From positions 1 through 5,844 of the forward strand of contig JABJCS010000401.1 of assembly GCA_018665505.1 (NCBI GenBank): a stretch of DNA of 5,844 bases, given 5' to 3'. Source of the DNA: Alphaproteobacteria bacterium. Lineage in GTDB: Bacteria; Pseudomonadota; Alphaproteobacteria; UBA8366. Shown here one piece after another: positions 1 to 5,844 of this stretch. A program made the translations under genes and the position numbers. How positions within the stretch are numbered: position 1 is the stretch's first letter; each line of letters starts with the position of its first letter. The notes beneath the pieces were generated by a model. It had not been told where the DNA came from and ran no database searches. It saw only the letters and a program-made list of their open reading frames with translations.

Positions 1-1418
1 AGCCGCATCGCGCGGGTGAAGTAGGAACGGGTGACGCCGGCCTCGTCGACAAGATCTTTCATTGTCCGGTCCCGGTTTCCGAGCACAACTTCATGGTAGA
101 TGCGGGCCTTGACGATGAGACGCACGAGACTGCGGTCCGGCTTCGACTTGCCGGCTTTGCCCCGCTCTCCGTCGACCAGCATGCGCATCTCCATACCGGT
201 TCGTTTGAGGCGGGCTGGTATGCTGAATGTAGCGACGGGTTTATCTGCGTTGGAACAGTTTGTGAGATCGTCGTGGTCTAGATGTGCGAGCGCCTGCATT
301 CGGACCTGAATGTCCAATCGCTCCGGCAACAGATCGACACGGGCGACCAAAGCGAGGAGAATGCCGCGGCGGATCTGTGCGTCTAGATCGGACCAAGTAT
401 CGGCGATGGTTCGCAATTTCTTCAATTGTGTCTGTCGTGCTGTAGCATCGGCAATCTGCGGGGATATGGCATCAAAGACAGAACCTTCGTCGATGAGGAG
501 CTTGCATATTCGGCTTGAGACCAATCGCTCGATTTCTATTGCGGGGACACGCCTTCCAGCGGCGGCGTCGCTGCGATGGCCAACCATCAGGGAGCGCGAG
601 ACGTAGTACCGGTAACGTTTCCCCTTCTTGATGGCATGGCTCGCCGTCATGCGATCGCCTTGGTCATCGAAGAGGAGGCCGGCGAGGAGGCTTGGCTCCT
701 TCGCGTTTTTGCCTGAACGTCGCTCGTTGCGGTTTGAGGCGAGTGTCGCTCGCGCCTGTTCCCATAATTCTTGGTCGACGATGGCCGTGTGCAATCCGGG
801 ATAGGTCTTCTCCTTGTGAACGATACGGCCCAGATACATTTCGTTTTGCAGCAAATGATAAAGTGCGCCTCGGAGGAATGGAACGCCGCCGGTCTTCCGC
901 CCACTTTGGCTGACCCGCTGTTTGCTGAGGATTCCATTTTCTCTCAGGTGCTCCATAAGCCCGTAGACGGATAGCAACTCGGTATATCGCTGGAAGATGT
1001 AGCGTACCCGCTCCGCTTCTTCATTGTTTACGATAAGCTTGCGGTCGCGGACGTCATATCCCAGTGGCGGATTGCCACCCATCCACATTCCTTTCTTCTT
1101 GGAAGCCGCTATCTTGTCGCGGATACGTTCCGCCGTTACTTCGCGCTCGAACTGGGCGAATGACAGCAGCACATTCAGAGTCAATCTTCCCATGGATGAC
1201 GTGGTGTTGAACTGCTGGGTCACCGAGACGAAGGAGACGTCGTATTCATCGAATACATCGACGATCTTCGCGAAGTCCGCGAGAGAACGGGTTAGTCGAT
1301 CGACTTTGTAGACGACCACCACGTCGATGCGCCGTGACCGTGCATCTTCCAGCAAGCGTGTCAGAGTTGGACGTTCCATCGTCGCCCCTATCCGCTGATC
1401 GATAGCGTCAAATTTCAC
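1..1418 (-). pseudogene. Serine site-specific recombinase, N-terminally truncated and cut by the left window edge
   Basis: The minus-strand frame is open from an in-frame TGA at 1488-1490 down to base 1. Possible starts are GTG at 1418 and ATG at 1379. The segment starting GATMERPTLTRLL matches the stretch that in this family follows the first ~65-70 residues. Next come YKVDRLTRSLADF (the two arginines of the resolvase DRLxR active-site helix) and SFAQFEREVTAERI (long helix E). After these lie a Recombinase-type domain (GYDVRDRKLIV, then RVRYIFQRY and LMEHLRENGIL) and a zinc-ribbon-position segment without cysteines (LLAGLLFDDQGDRMT, then KKGKRYRYYVS). A helix-turn-helix-like end follows (VDEAGVTRSYFTRAMRL). 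The family normally starts with a YARxS motif holding the nucleophilic serine. I found none in any minus frame up to about 1560. With no nucleophile it should not recombine DNA, so I call it a remnant, although the remaining ~460 codons carry no stop. It was probably a phage or genomic-island integrase. Confidence 0.85.
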
Positions 1419-1598
1419 ATTTATGGAATATTGTTTTCGAAATGAATCACATAGCGACCAATATGCGAAATCGAAGTTTGCCAAGCTTCATATCTGTATT
1501 TTTCGATTTGCCGTATAAAGTCATCTAACGATATCGTCTTGGAATTGCCGACGCGCGTTGCTAGGCGTTTTCCTAATACCTCCAAACTGGGAGCTGCG

Positions 1599-1940
1599 GT
1601 GAGCGAGCCTGCGAGAGATGCGGATAGCGCCTTCGAAGCGCGTGTCAGACCGCTTGTTGAGAGTGATATTCTGTTGGCCGCGCGCGAAGCTGAGGCGGAA
1701 TGCCGCCGGCGACCGGATGACCTCGGTCCGTGGCGAATGCTTGCCTATGTGCACCATCGCCAACGTGATCTGCGGGGTGCGTCCGATGCCTTGCGACGGC
1801 TCCTTCAATTGAGACCCGAGGATCACGGCGCGCTCTTCAACCTTGCGATCTGCGAGAACCGGCTCGGTCGGACGGAAAAGGCTCTCGCCTTGTTTGAACG
1901 CGCGCCGCTACGATGCGAACGGAGCGCTGGTGGGTGGTGA
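1599..1940 (+). pseudogene. Tetratricopeptide-repeat protein, N-terminal fragment cut at about 1904
   Basis: The chosen start is GTG 1599, preceded by GGGAG at 1589-1593 with 5-base spacing; the frame stays open back to a TTG at 1539. Residues 42-75 form a full TPR-like helix pair (WRMLAYVHHRQRDLRGASDA, then LRRLLQLRPE). Residues 76-102 start the next one (LFNLAICENRLGRTEKALAL, then FERA). The repeat stops at FERA, where the usual LxLDP-like continuation is absent. From about 1899-1906 the DNA belongs to an RTX-type repeat in another frame, and this frame ends at TGA 1938-1940 after a short unrelated tail. TPR repeats mediate protein-protein contacts. In alphaproteobacteria such N-terminal TPR blocks often precede sulfotransferase or glycosyltransferase domains, but nothing of that kind survives here, so the function is unknown. 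It is most likely a gene fragment. Confidence 0.7.
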
Positions 1941-2931
1941 GTTCCAGGTGAACACGACGACGGCGCTGGATCAGCAATGGTCGAACATGTCGGCGCTACC
2001 GGACGGGGGTTTTGTGTCGGTTTGGTACTCGGCGGACCAGGACGGTGACGGTCTAGGTGTCTACGGCCAGCGCTATGGGTCCGACGGCGCGGCCGTGGGC
2101 GGTGAGTTCCAGGTGGCGACCTCGGTGGCGGGCGACCAGAAGGAGCCGTCCGCGGCGTCGACGCCGGATGGCGGCTTCGTGGTGACGTGGTGGTCGGCGA
2201 CGTCGGGCGGGACTGTGCTGGATCTCTATGGTCAGCGGTTTGGCTTGGACGGAGCGAAGCTTGGGGGTGAGTTCCAGGTGAACGCGACGGCGGGCGGTTT
2301 TGCGCATGAGCAGGCGGTGGTGTCGTTGGAAGGCGGCGAGCTTGCGGTGGCGTGGACGGCGTCGGGCGTCGGCGGCGAGGATATCGCGACGCGGGTCTAC
2401 CGGTTGGATGATCTTCTCACAGGGAGTGATGCCCCCGAGGTGATTGTGGGCCGTGTGGGTGATGACGTGATCCTGGGTCAAGGCGGTGACGACACGCTGT
2501 CGGGCGGCCAGGGCGACGACGTGCTGATCGGCGGAGACGGCAGCGATACTTATCTGTTCGGTCGTGGTGAAGGGTATGATTCACTTCAGAACACTGGCAG
2601 TGATCCTTCAACTACAGATAAACTCACGTTTGACTCGGATATAGCGAAAGAGCAGCTCTGGTTCACGCAATCGGGCGACGATCTTAACATAAAGATCGTC
2701 GGGTCAGGCGATCAGGTTTCGATCGCCGACTGGTACACAAATTCGTCGAAACGGCTCGACGAGATTTCGACGGGTGCGGATGAAGTTGTTACGGAAGCGA
2801 ATGTTCAGCAATTGGTCGACGCCATGGCCGCCTTTGCACCGCCCACCGGCAGCGACCCGAACTTATTGCAATCGATTTTGGACGATTCCAACTACCAATA
2901 TGCGTTGACAGTCTGGACCGGCGGGAGTTAA
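1903..2931 (+). pseudogene. RTX-type calcium-binding secreted protein, C-terminal fragment
   Basis: About 342 codons encode the end of a large type I-secreted repeat protein. Codons 1-170 or so hold nearly three copies of a 55-residue unit (DGAxxGGEFQV, PDGGFVVxW, LYGQRF). The bases ggtgagttccaggtg recur at 1936, 2101 and 2266, exactly 165 bp apart. From about 2422 come GSDAPEVIVG and then RTX nonapeptides (VILGQGGDD, TLSGGQGDD, VLIGGDGSD), which bind calcium in a beta-roll. From about 2620 a haemolysin-type calcium-binding-related domain follows (LTFDSDIAKEQLWFTQSGDD, later VSIADWYT and LVDAMAAFAPP), with a C terminus suited to recognition by a type I exporter. The N-terminal part is missing: the frame begins mid-repeat at RRYDANG, right after the TPR fragment. 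ATG 1843 is in this frame but lies in TPR-derived DNA and has no ribosome binding site. Expression is therefore doubtful. The intact parent was probably a surface or extracellular protein. Confidence 0.8.
1936..2280 (+). repeat. Three copies of a 165-bp (55-codon) protein-coding repeat
   Basis: The 15-mer ggtgagttccaggtg occurs at 1936-1950, 2101-2115 and 2266-2280 with an identical 165-bp period. It encodes the GGEFQV core of the repeat in the RTX-type protein. The DNA between copies has diverged, but the protein pattern is kept: a YGQR element, then DGA, GGEFQV, and PDGGF followed by W. The first copy is cut at the junction with the TPR fragment. Confidence 0.85.
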
Positions 2932-3330
2932 GGCCCGATATGCCGCCTCGAACATGCCAAGTCGTTTGACAACAGAAACTGGCCGTTTGCAACCCAAGCT
3001 AGGTTCTTATTGGTAAGGCCATTAAACCGTCCGAGTAACGAAGCCCTTTTCGATCATCCTGCCAAGGACAATGTCATCGATACAAAAGATGAGCGCTGTG
3101 GAATCAGAGTAAACATTCCTTTCCGTTCCGGATGATCGATCAAGTAAGGCCGCGCGACCTCACAACCATTGTGGATTCAGTAGTGGTGATTGCCAACTCG
3201 GAATTGAATCGGAGGACAAAGAAAAGGATACTTGCTGCCATGAAAACGGTCGGTAAGATATAGAATCACCCGCAAAGGGTTTGGGGATGTGCCCGAAGAG
3301 CGGAACTCAACGAGCGGATGAGGAATGGTG
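2932..3330 (+). other. Gap between the RTX fragment and the isomerase gene; possible degraded coding sequence
   Basis: I recognise no gene family across these ~400 bases. The RTX reading frame stays open for 67 more codons after its TAA, up to TGA 3133-3135, with protein-like text such as LLVRPLNRPSNEALFDHPAK but no ATG. A 43-codon ORF follows from 3132 and is listed separately. A TTGACA at 2966-2971 has no acceptable -10 box at normal spacing, and I saw no clear terminator hairpin after the RTX stop. Confidence 0.4.
3132..3263 (+). CDS. Short unrecognised ORF of 43 codons, possibly a C-terminal gene remnant
   Basis: ATG 3132 to TAG 3261-3263. The protein starts MIDQVRPRDLTTIVDSVVVI and ends KKRILAAMKTVGKI. 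It has a hydrophobic strand (SVVVIAN) followed by a basic helix, which resembles the last strand and helix of an alpha/beta enzyme more than a free-standing small protein. The frame is open upstream back to a TGA at about 3090. No ribosome binding site precedes the ATG. Its ATG overlaps the TGA that ends the open extension of the RTX frame (ATGA at 3132-3135). It lies 67 bases upstream of the sugar isomerase/epimerase start and in the same direction, so it may be the tail of a lost upstream gene of that cluster. I do not recognise a family. Confidence 0.3.
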   Translation: MIDQVRPRDLTTIVDSVVVIANSELNRRTKKRILAAMKTVGKI

Positions 3331-4164
3331 ATGAGAGAAAGCTGCTTCGGCGCGGTGCAGGGGCGTTTGGTGCAATCGCCGCCGGGGGAACTGCAATGGT
3401 TTCCCCAACAGGATTGGGAATCGGAATTCTATATCGCATCGTCAATCGGTATCGACTATATCGAACTCTTGGCAGAGACGGATCACAATCCGAACAATCC
3501 GATTTGGTCGGGAGACGGCGTTGACCGGCTTCTTGAGCTATGTGACAGAACCGGATTGATCTCGAGAGCATTATGCAATAATTATATAATAAAAAATTCG
3601 ATAATAGAAAATAAAGATACAATATATCAAAATAAGAATTTAATAAATACGTGTAATAAATTAGGAATAAGAAAATTCATACTTCCATTATTTGGGAAAA
3701 GTGAAGTTATATTCCCAAATTTCATGAAGTATATTGATGGGTTTCGTCGCATCATCGACCATGCTGAAGAATGTGGGATCGATGTTTGCTTGGAGTCGAA
3801 CCGACCTGTTGCGGAACTCATCGAGCTTCTGGAAGTCCTGGACCGAACCGGCGTAAAACTTGTTTTCGACACCGGGAACAGAATAGTATTTGGATATGAT
3901 CACTACAAAGACATCAAGGCCCTCGGTGATCTTATCGCTCATGTCCATATCAAGGATAAGAACGAGGCCAACGCGAACGTGTTTCTAGGGTCCGGTTCGG
4001 TAAATTTCGCGGCGGTCTTTAACGCACTTGCCGAAATCGATTATGCCGGGTCCTACACGTTTGAGACGCTGCGGGGAAACGATCCGATCCGCACGATGAA
4101 GCACAACATTGCTTTTACGAGTTTCTTCCTGGCTGAGGGGAAATCCTATATCAAATCCCCGTAA
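3331..4164 (+). CDS. Sugar phosphate isomerase/epimerase, xylose isomerase-like TIM barrel
   Basis: This 277-residue protein has the usual length for the family (AP endonuclease family 2 / xylose isomerase-like TIM barrels). ATG 3331 is preferred over ATG 3325 because AGGA (3321-3324) sits 6 bases before it but touches the other. The N terminus carries the typical FGAVQGRL strand and GIDYIELL. The expected metal ligands are all present: E155 in CLESN, D180 in VFDTGN, H206 in HVHIKD and E245 in FETLRG. Members use a divalent metal to isomerise or epimerise sugars, or act as dehydratases; the substrate cannot be read from sequence. The next gene, a Gfo/Idh/MocA oxidoreductase, overlaps its 3' end, a common pairing in sugar catabolism and surface-glycan synthesis. 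Codons about 81-130 (3571-3720) are strikingly AT-rich, unlike the rest of the gene, yet the frame is unbroken. It looks intact and cytoplasmic. Confidence 0.85.
   Translation: MRESCFGAVQGRLVQSPPGELQWFPQQDWESEFYIASSIGIDYIELLAETDHNPNNPIWSGDGVDRLLELCDRTGLISRALCNNYIIKNSIIENKDTIYQNKNLINTCNKLGIRKFILPLFGKSEVIFPNFMKYIDGFRRIIDHAEECGIDVCLESNRPVAELIELLEVLDRTGVKLVFDTGNRIVFGYDHYKDIKALGDLIAHVHIKDKNEANANVFLGSGSVNFAAVFNALAEIDYAGSYTFETLRGNDPIRTMKHNIAFTSFFLAEGKSYIKSP
3571..3720 (+). other. AT-rich island inside the isomerase/epimerase gene
   Basis: By direct count, 3581-3660 has 10 G/C of 80 bases (12.5%) and 3581-3720 has 26 of 140 (about 19%), while sequence on both sides is near 50% or above. It encodes a K/N/I-rich stretch (for example NNYIIKNSIIENKDTIYQ) in the same frame as the rest of the enzyme. 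It includes a six-A run at 3591-3596. Confidence 0.85.
4135..4140 (+). promoter_or_regulatory. Ribosome binding site (GAGGGG) in front of an ATA codon
   Basis: GAGGGG lies within the last codons of the isomerase gene, 7 bases before the ATA at 4148 that begins the oxidoreductase-like sequence. The position is ideal for a coupled start at 4148, which supports the view that this codon was once ATG. Confidence 0.5.
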
Positions 4165-4777
4165 AATTCTGTTCGTTGGATTGGGCGGGGCCGGGCAGCG
4201 CCACTTGAGGTTGATGCAAGGCATACTGCCCGCGTCCACCGTCTATAGTGCGTATCGCAGCCTGGGTCGGACACCGCTCTTGCGGCCGGATTTCTCAATC
4301 GATGACTGTGCAACCGTGGAAGACCGGTACTATCTGACTTTGTTCGACAGTTTGGAAGAGGCTCTCGACGACGGACCTGATCTTGTTGTCATCTCTACGC
4401 CCAGTGCACTTCACATGGATGCGATGCTAGAGGCGGTAAAGAGAGGTGTATCGATCTTCGTCGAAAAGCCTGTCTCACACAATCTCGAGAGGATGGCTGG
4501 GTTGCTAGGCTCGGTCATCCGCCAGCGCCTCTCTTTCTTCATTTCGCTCCAAAGGAGGTTCAATCCCGCAATTCGGAAGGTAAGACAACTGATTAATTCT
4601 GGTTCATTGGGTGATGTGGTCAGCGCCGACTTTCATGTGGCCTCCTATCTTCCCGATTGGCATCCGTACGAGCCGTTTACACAGTTATACGCGGCGCGCC
4701 AGGAACTTGGGGGCGGTGTCCGATTGACTGAAATTCACTGCCCCTCCTCAAAACCTAGATCCCTGCGGTATTGCTAG
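4148..4777 (+). pseudogene. Gfo/Idh/MocA-family oxidoreductase, C-terminally truncated, start codon lost
   Basis: This frame encodes the NAD(P)-binding half of a Gfo/Idh/MocA dehydrogenase. KILFVGLGGAGQRHLR is the Rossmann glycine loop, DLVVISTPSALHMDAMLEAV is the following strand and helix, and VEKPVSHN (K107) is the conserved EKP motif. Then FFISLQRRFNPAIRKV and LGGGVRLTEIH (to about codon 197) open the C-terminal substrate domain. There the homology stops: the last dozen codons (CPSSKPRSLRYC) are unrelated and end at TAG 4775-4777. The family is usually 320-380 residues, so nearly half is missing. The natural start should be at 4148, 7 bases after GAGGGG (4135-4140) and overlapping the upstream stop, but the codon there is ATA. 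The only other upstream option I see is TTG 4109, with a poor ribosome binding site. It was probably co-transcribed with the upstream isomerase; the pair would have acted on the same sugar. It is most likely inactive now. Confidence 0.8.
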
Positions 4778-4791
4778 ATACCAGCGGTATC
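4754..4791 (+). repeat. Tandem pair of imperfect 19-bp repeats
   Basis: Unit 1 (4754-4772) is CCTAGATCCCTGCGGTATT. Unit 2 (4773-4791) is GCTAGATACCAGCGGTATC. They are directly adjacent and match at 15 of 19 positions. Unit 2 also contains the palindrome ATACC-AGC-GGTAT (4778-4790), and GGTAT (4767-4771) pairs with ATACC (4778-4782). The pair begins about 13-15 bases after oxidoreductase homology ends, so it may mark a breakpoint or a binding site. Confidence 0.6.
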
Positions 4792-4844
4792 GGCCCATAT
4801 CTTGACCGCGTTGTCCCCGCCTCACACTCAGCTCATTCAAAAGT

Positions 4845-5016
4845 TTCCTGTTTCCCCGACAGCATTCCCTGATCCACTGAATTCTTTCCCTGTTCCGACC
4901 AGCAGGGAAATACCCTTTAGGCGCCAAGGATTCTGCGACTCTTGAGCCGCCCACGACGGTACATGACAGTCGAAATCGAAAATTTCCCGTGTATTTCCCC
5001 TGAATAACTGGGAAAT
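4845..5016. repeat. Cluster of dispersed GGGAA/TTCCC words
   Basis: TTTCC- or TTCCC-type words occur near 4845, 4851, 4865, 4885, 4983 and 4994, and the inverse GGGAAA near 4904 and 5010. Several extend to CAGGGAA. On the minus strand they yield repeated GN, NRE and GK text. The spacing is irregular, so this is a word cluster and not a tandem or CRISPR array. Confidence 0.5.
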
Positions 5017-5324
5017 CATTGGAGACCAGTTTGCGTAGGACTGCTTCCACCGCCATTCATTCCAGCCAATTAGGCCGACGGAACTGCCAGAGTAAAATGA
5101 CCTGGCGTATAGAGCTTCAGGTTGTTGGTACGCAGTCTTATGATTGCCCATCTTCGTAATGTCCGGCGCAATGACTTCAATCGTGATCAACCGCCCATCA
5201 AAGATGTTGCGTTTCGCCCATTTTTCTTATCAATCGGCTTGAATTCTTGACCGCAAGGACACAGGTTAAAGTGGTCACAGACCCACGCATACGAACCTGG
5301 ATTGTCCGGGTTGATGTTAGGAGG

Positions 5325-5330
5325 AAAGGA
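5325..5330 (+). promoter_or_regulatory. Ribosome binding site of yaaA
   Basis: AAAGGA ends 6 bases before ATG 5337; an AGGAGG also occurs just upstream at 5319-5324. Together with MLTLLSPAKKL, the typical family N terminus, this fixes the start. Confidence 0.7.
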
Positions 5331-5336
5331 TAGATC

Positions 5337-5844
5337 ATGCTGACGCTACTCTCCCCTGCAAAAAAGCTGAATATGGCCCCCGTCGAAACGGGTGTCCCGA
5401 TTACACAACCGCGCCTGCGCGATGACACGCATGAGCTTGCGATCGTCGCCAAAACCCAGACTGCGGATGACCTAAAACGCCTGATGCATATTAGCGACAA
5501 TCTCGCGACCATGAATTTCGAGCGGTTTCAGGCCTTTAATCTCGACAATAAGAGCAATAGCGCCAGGCCCGCCGGGCTCGCCTTTGACGGCGACGTCTAT
5601 TGGGGCCTTGAAGCTGACAGCCTCTCCGACGACACGCTCTCTTATGCGCAGGATCATTTACGCATCCTCTCAGGCTTATACGGCGTTTTGCGCCCGATGG
5701 ATGCGATCCAGCCTTATCGTCTTGAGATGGGCACCAAAATGGTGAATGGCCGCGGGAAATCTCTCTATGATTTCTGGGGTGCTCGCATCGCCGATCGTCT
5801 GAATGCGGACCTCACGGATCATGCCGACACAACCGTGGTCAATC
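5337..5844 (+). CDS. yaaA: YaaA peroxide-stress protein (UPF0246/DUF328), 3' end outside the window
   Basis: The first 169 codons of a family usually about 250-260 residues long are present. The N terminus MLTLLSPAKKLNM is the hallmark SPAK start. MNFERFQAFN and AFDGDVYWGL follow. Next come the most conserved block, LRILSGLYGVLRPMDAIQPY then RLEMGTKM, and SLYDFWGARI. In Escherichia coli YaaA lowers free intracellular iron during hydrogen peroxide stress, limiting Fenton damage to DNA and protein, and it is reported to bind DNA. It acts in the cytoplasm. The frame is clean and the start has a good ribosome binding site, in contrast to the broken genes to its left, so this is probably the edge of stable chromosome. 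I could not identify a convincing promoter or OxyR site in the 150 bases upstream. Confidence 0.93.
   Translation, partial: MLTLLSPAKKLNMAPVETGVPITQPRLRDDTHELAIVAKTQTADDLKRLMHISDNLATMNFERFQAFNLDNKSNSARPAGLAFDGDVYWGLEADSLSDDTLSYAQDHLRILSGLYGVLRPMDAIQPYRLEMGTKMVNGRGKSLYDFWGARIADRLNADLTDHADTTVVN

Larger units (their letters stand above)
4742..5336. other. Rearranged or non-coding tract between the truncated oxidoreductase and yaaA
   Basis: About 595 bases with no gene I can support. The left end coincides with loss of oxidoreductase homology. It holds two adjacent 19-bp repeats (4754-4791) and a cluster of GGGAA/TTCCC words (4845-5016). Two minus-strand frames are open: 4748-5056, and 4837-5190 from a TTG. 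Their low-complexity text repeatedly uses GN and NRE, dictated by the GGGAA words, and neither has a convincing start. I remember similar GGGAA-rich, poorly conserved ORFs in other alphaproteobacteria, but I cannot verify that here. The right end is the yaaA leader. Confidence 0.5.

Noticed and set aside
93..606. Plus-strand open frames opposite the left end of the recombinase
   Set aside because: They lie wholly opposite the long minus-strand recombinase frame, have no recognisable domains and no ribosome binding sites.
1521..1826. Minus-strand frame over the TPR fragment
   Set aside because: The plus-strand TPR pattern is clear, so this is its shadow; its end also does not supply the missing recombinase N terminus.
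1843..1902. ATG 1843 as the true start of the RTX-type protein
   Set aside because: The 20 codons it adds are TPR-coding DNA read in the wrong frame, and no ribosome binding site precedes it.
2053..2611. Arginine- and histidine-rich minus-strand frames in the RTX region
   Set aside because: They are complements of the Gly/Asp-rich repeat coding sequence with no independent support.
2966..2994. Promoter starting with TTGACA at 2966
   Set aside because: No -10-like hexamer occurs at 16-18 bases; the sequence there is GC-rich.
4845..5016. CRISPR array
   Set aside because: The GGGAA words are far too short, irregularly spaced and on both strands; there are no repeat-spacer units.
5247..5271. 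yaaA promoter with TTGACC at 5247
   Set aside because: The only AT-rich hexamer downstream (TTAAAG, 5266-5271) is spaced at 13 bases, too short for a standard sigma70 promoter.
5198..5657. Minus-strand frames opposite the start of yaaA
   Set aside because: yaaA on the plus strand is unmistakable, so these are shadows.

Overview
The window looks like a degraded accessory stretch of an alphaproteobacterial chromosome. This rests on moderately high GC, the style of the serine recombinase and of the RTX repeats, and the YaaA sequence; I cannot place it closer than that. At least four of the six recognisable genes are truncated, fused out of frame or missing a start, so the window reads as a mosaic of rearranged pieces ending at an ordinary housekeeping gene.

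Layout: (1) 1-1418, minus strand: a long intact reading frame for a site-specific serine recombinase. It lacks the N-terminal part that carries the catalytic serine and runs off the left edge. (2) 1599-1904, plus strand: the N-terminal ~102 residues of a tetratricopeptide-repeat protein, cut inside its second repeat. (3) 1903-2931, plus strand: the C-terminal ~342 residues of an RTX-type secreted protein, joined to the TPR fragment in a different frame at about 1899-1906. It has three 55-residue repeats, calcium-binding nonapeptides and a haemolysin-related C-terminal domain. (4) 2932-3330: no clear gene. It holds a stop-free extension of the RTX frame and a 43-codon ORF that overlaps its end by ATGA.

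(5) 3331-4164: an apparently intact xylose-isomerase-like TIM-barrel sugar isomerase/epimerase with all four metal-ligand positions present. It contains a very AT-rich internal block (about 3571-3720). (6) 4148-4777: the NAD-binding half of a Gfo/Idh/MocA oxidoreductase. It overlaps the end of gene 5, has an ATA codon where its ATG should be, and is cut at about 4740. Genes 5 and 6 are a pairing typical of sugar or surface-polysaccharide modification clusters. (7) 4740-5336: non-coding-looking DNA with an adjacent pair of 19-bp repeats and many GGGAA/TTCCC words. (8) 5337 to the right edge: the first 169 codons of yaaA, a core peroxide-stress gene with a good ribosome binding site, which marks a return to ordinary chromosome.

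I do not see a convincing new biological system. The most informative signals are the chain of breakpoints, the AT-rich island inside an intact enzyme gene, and the apparent ATG-to-ATA loss of a start codon.
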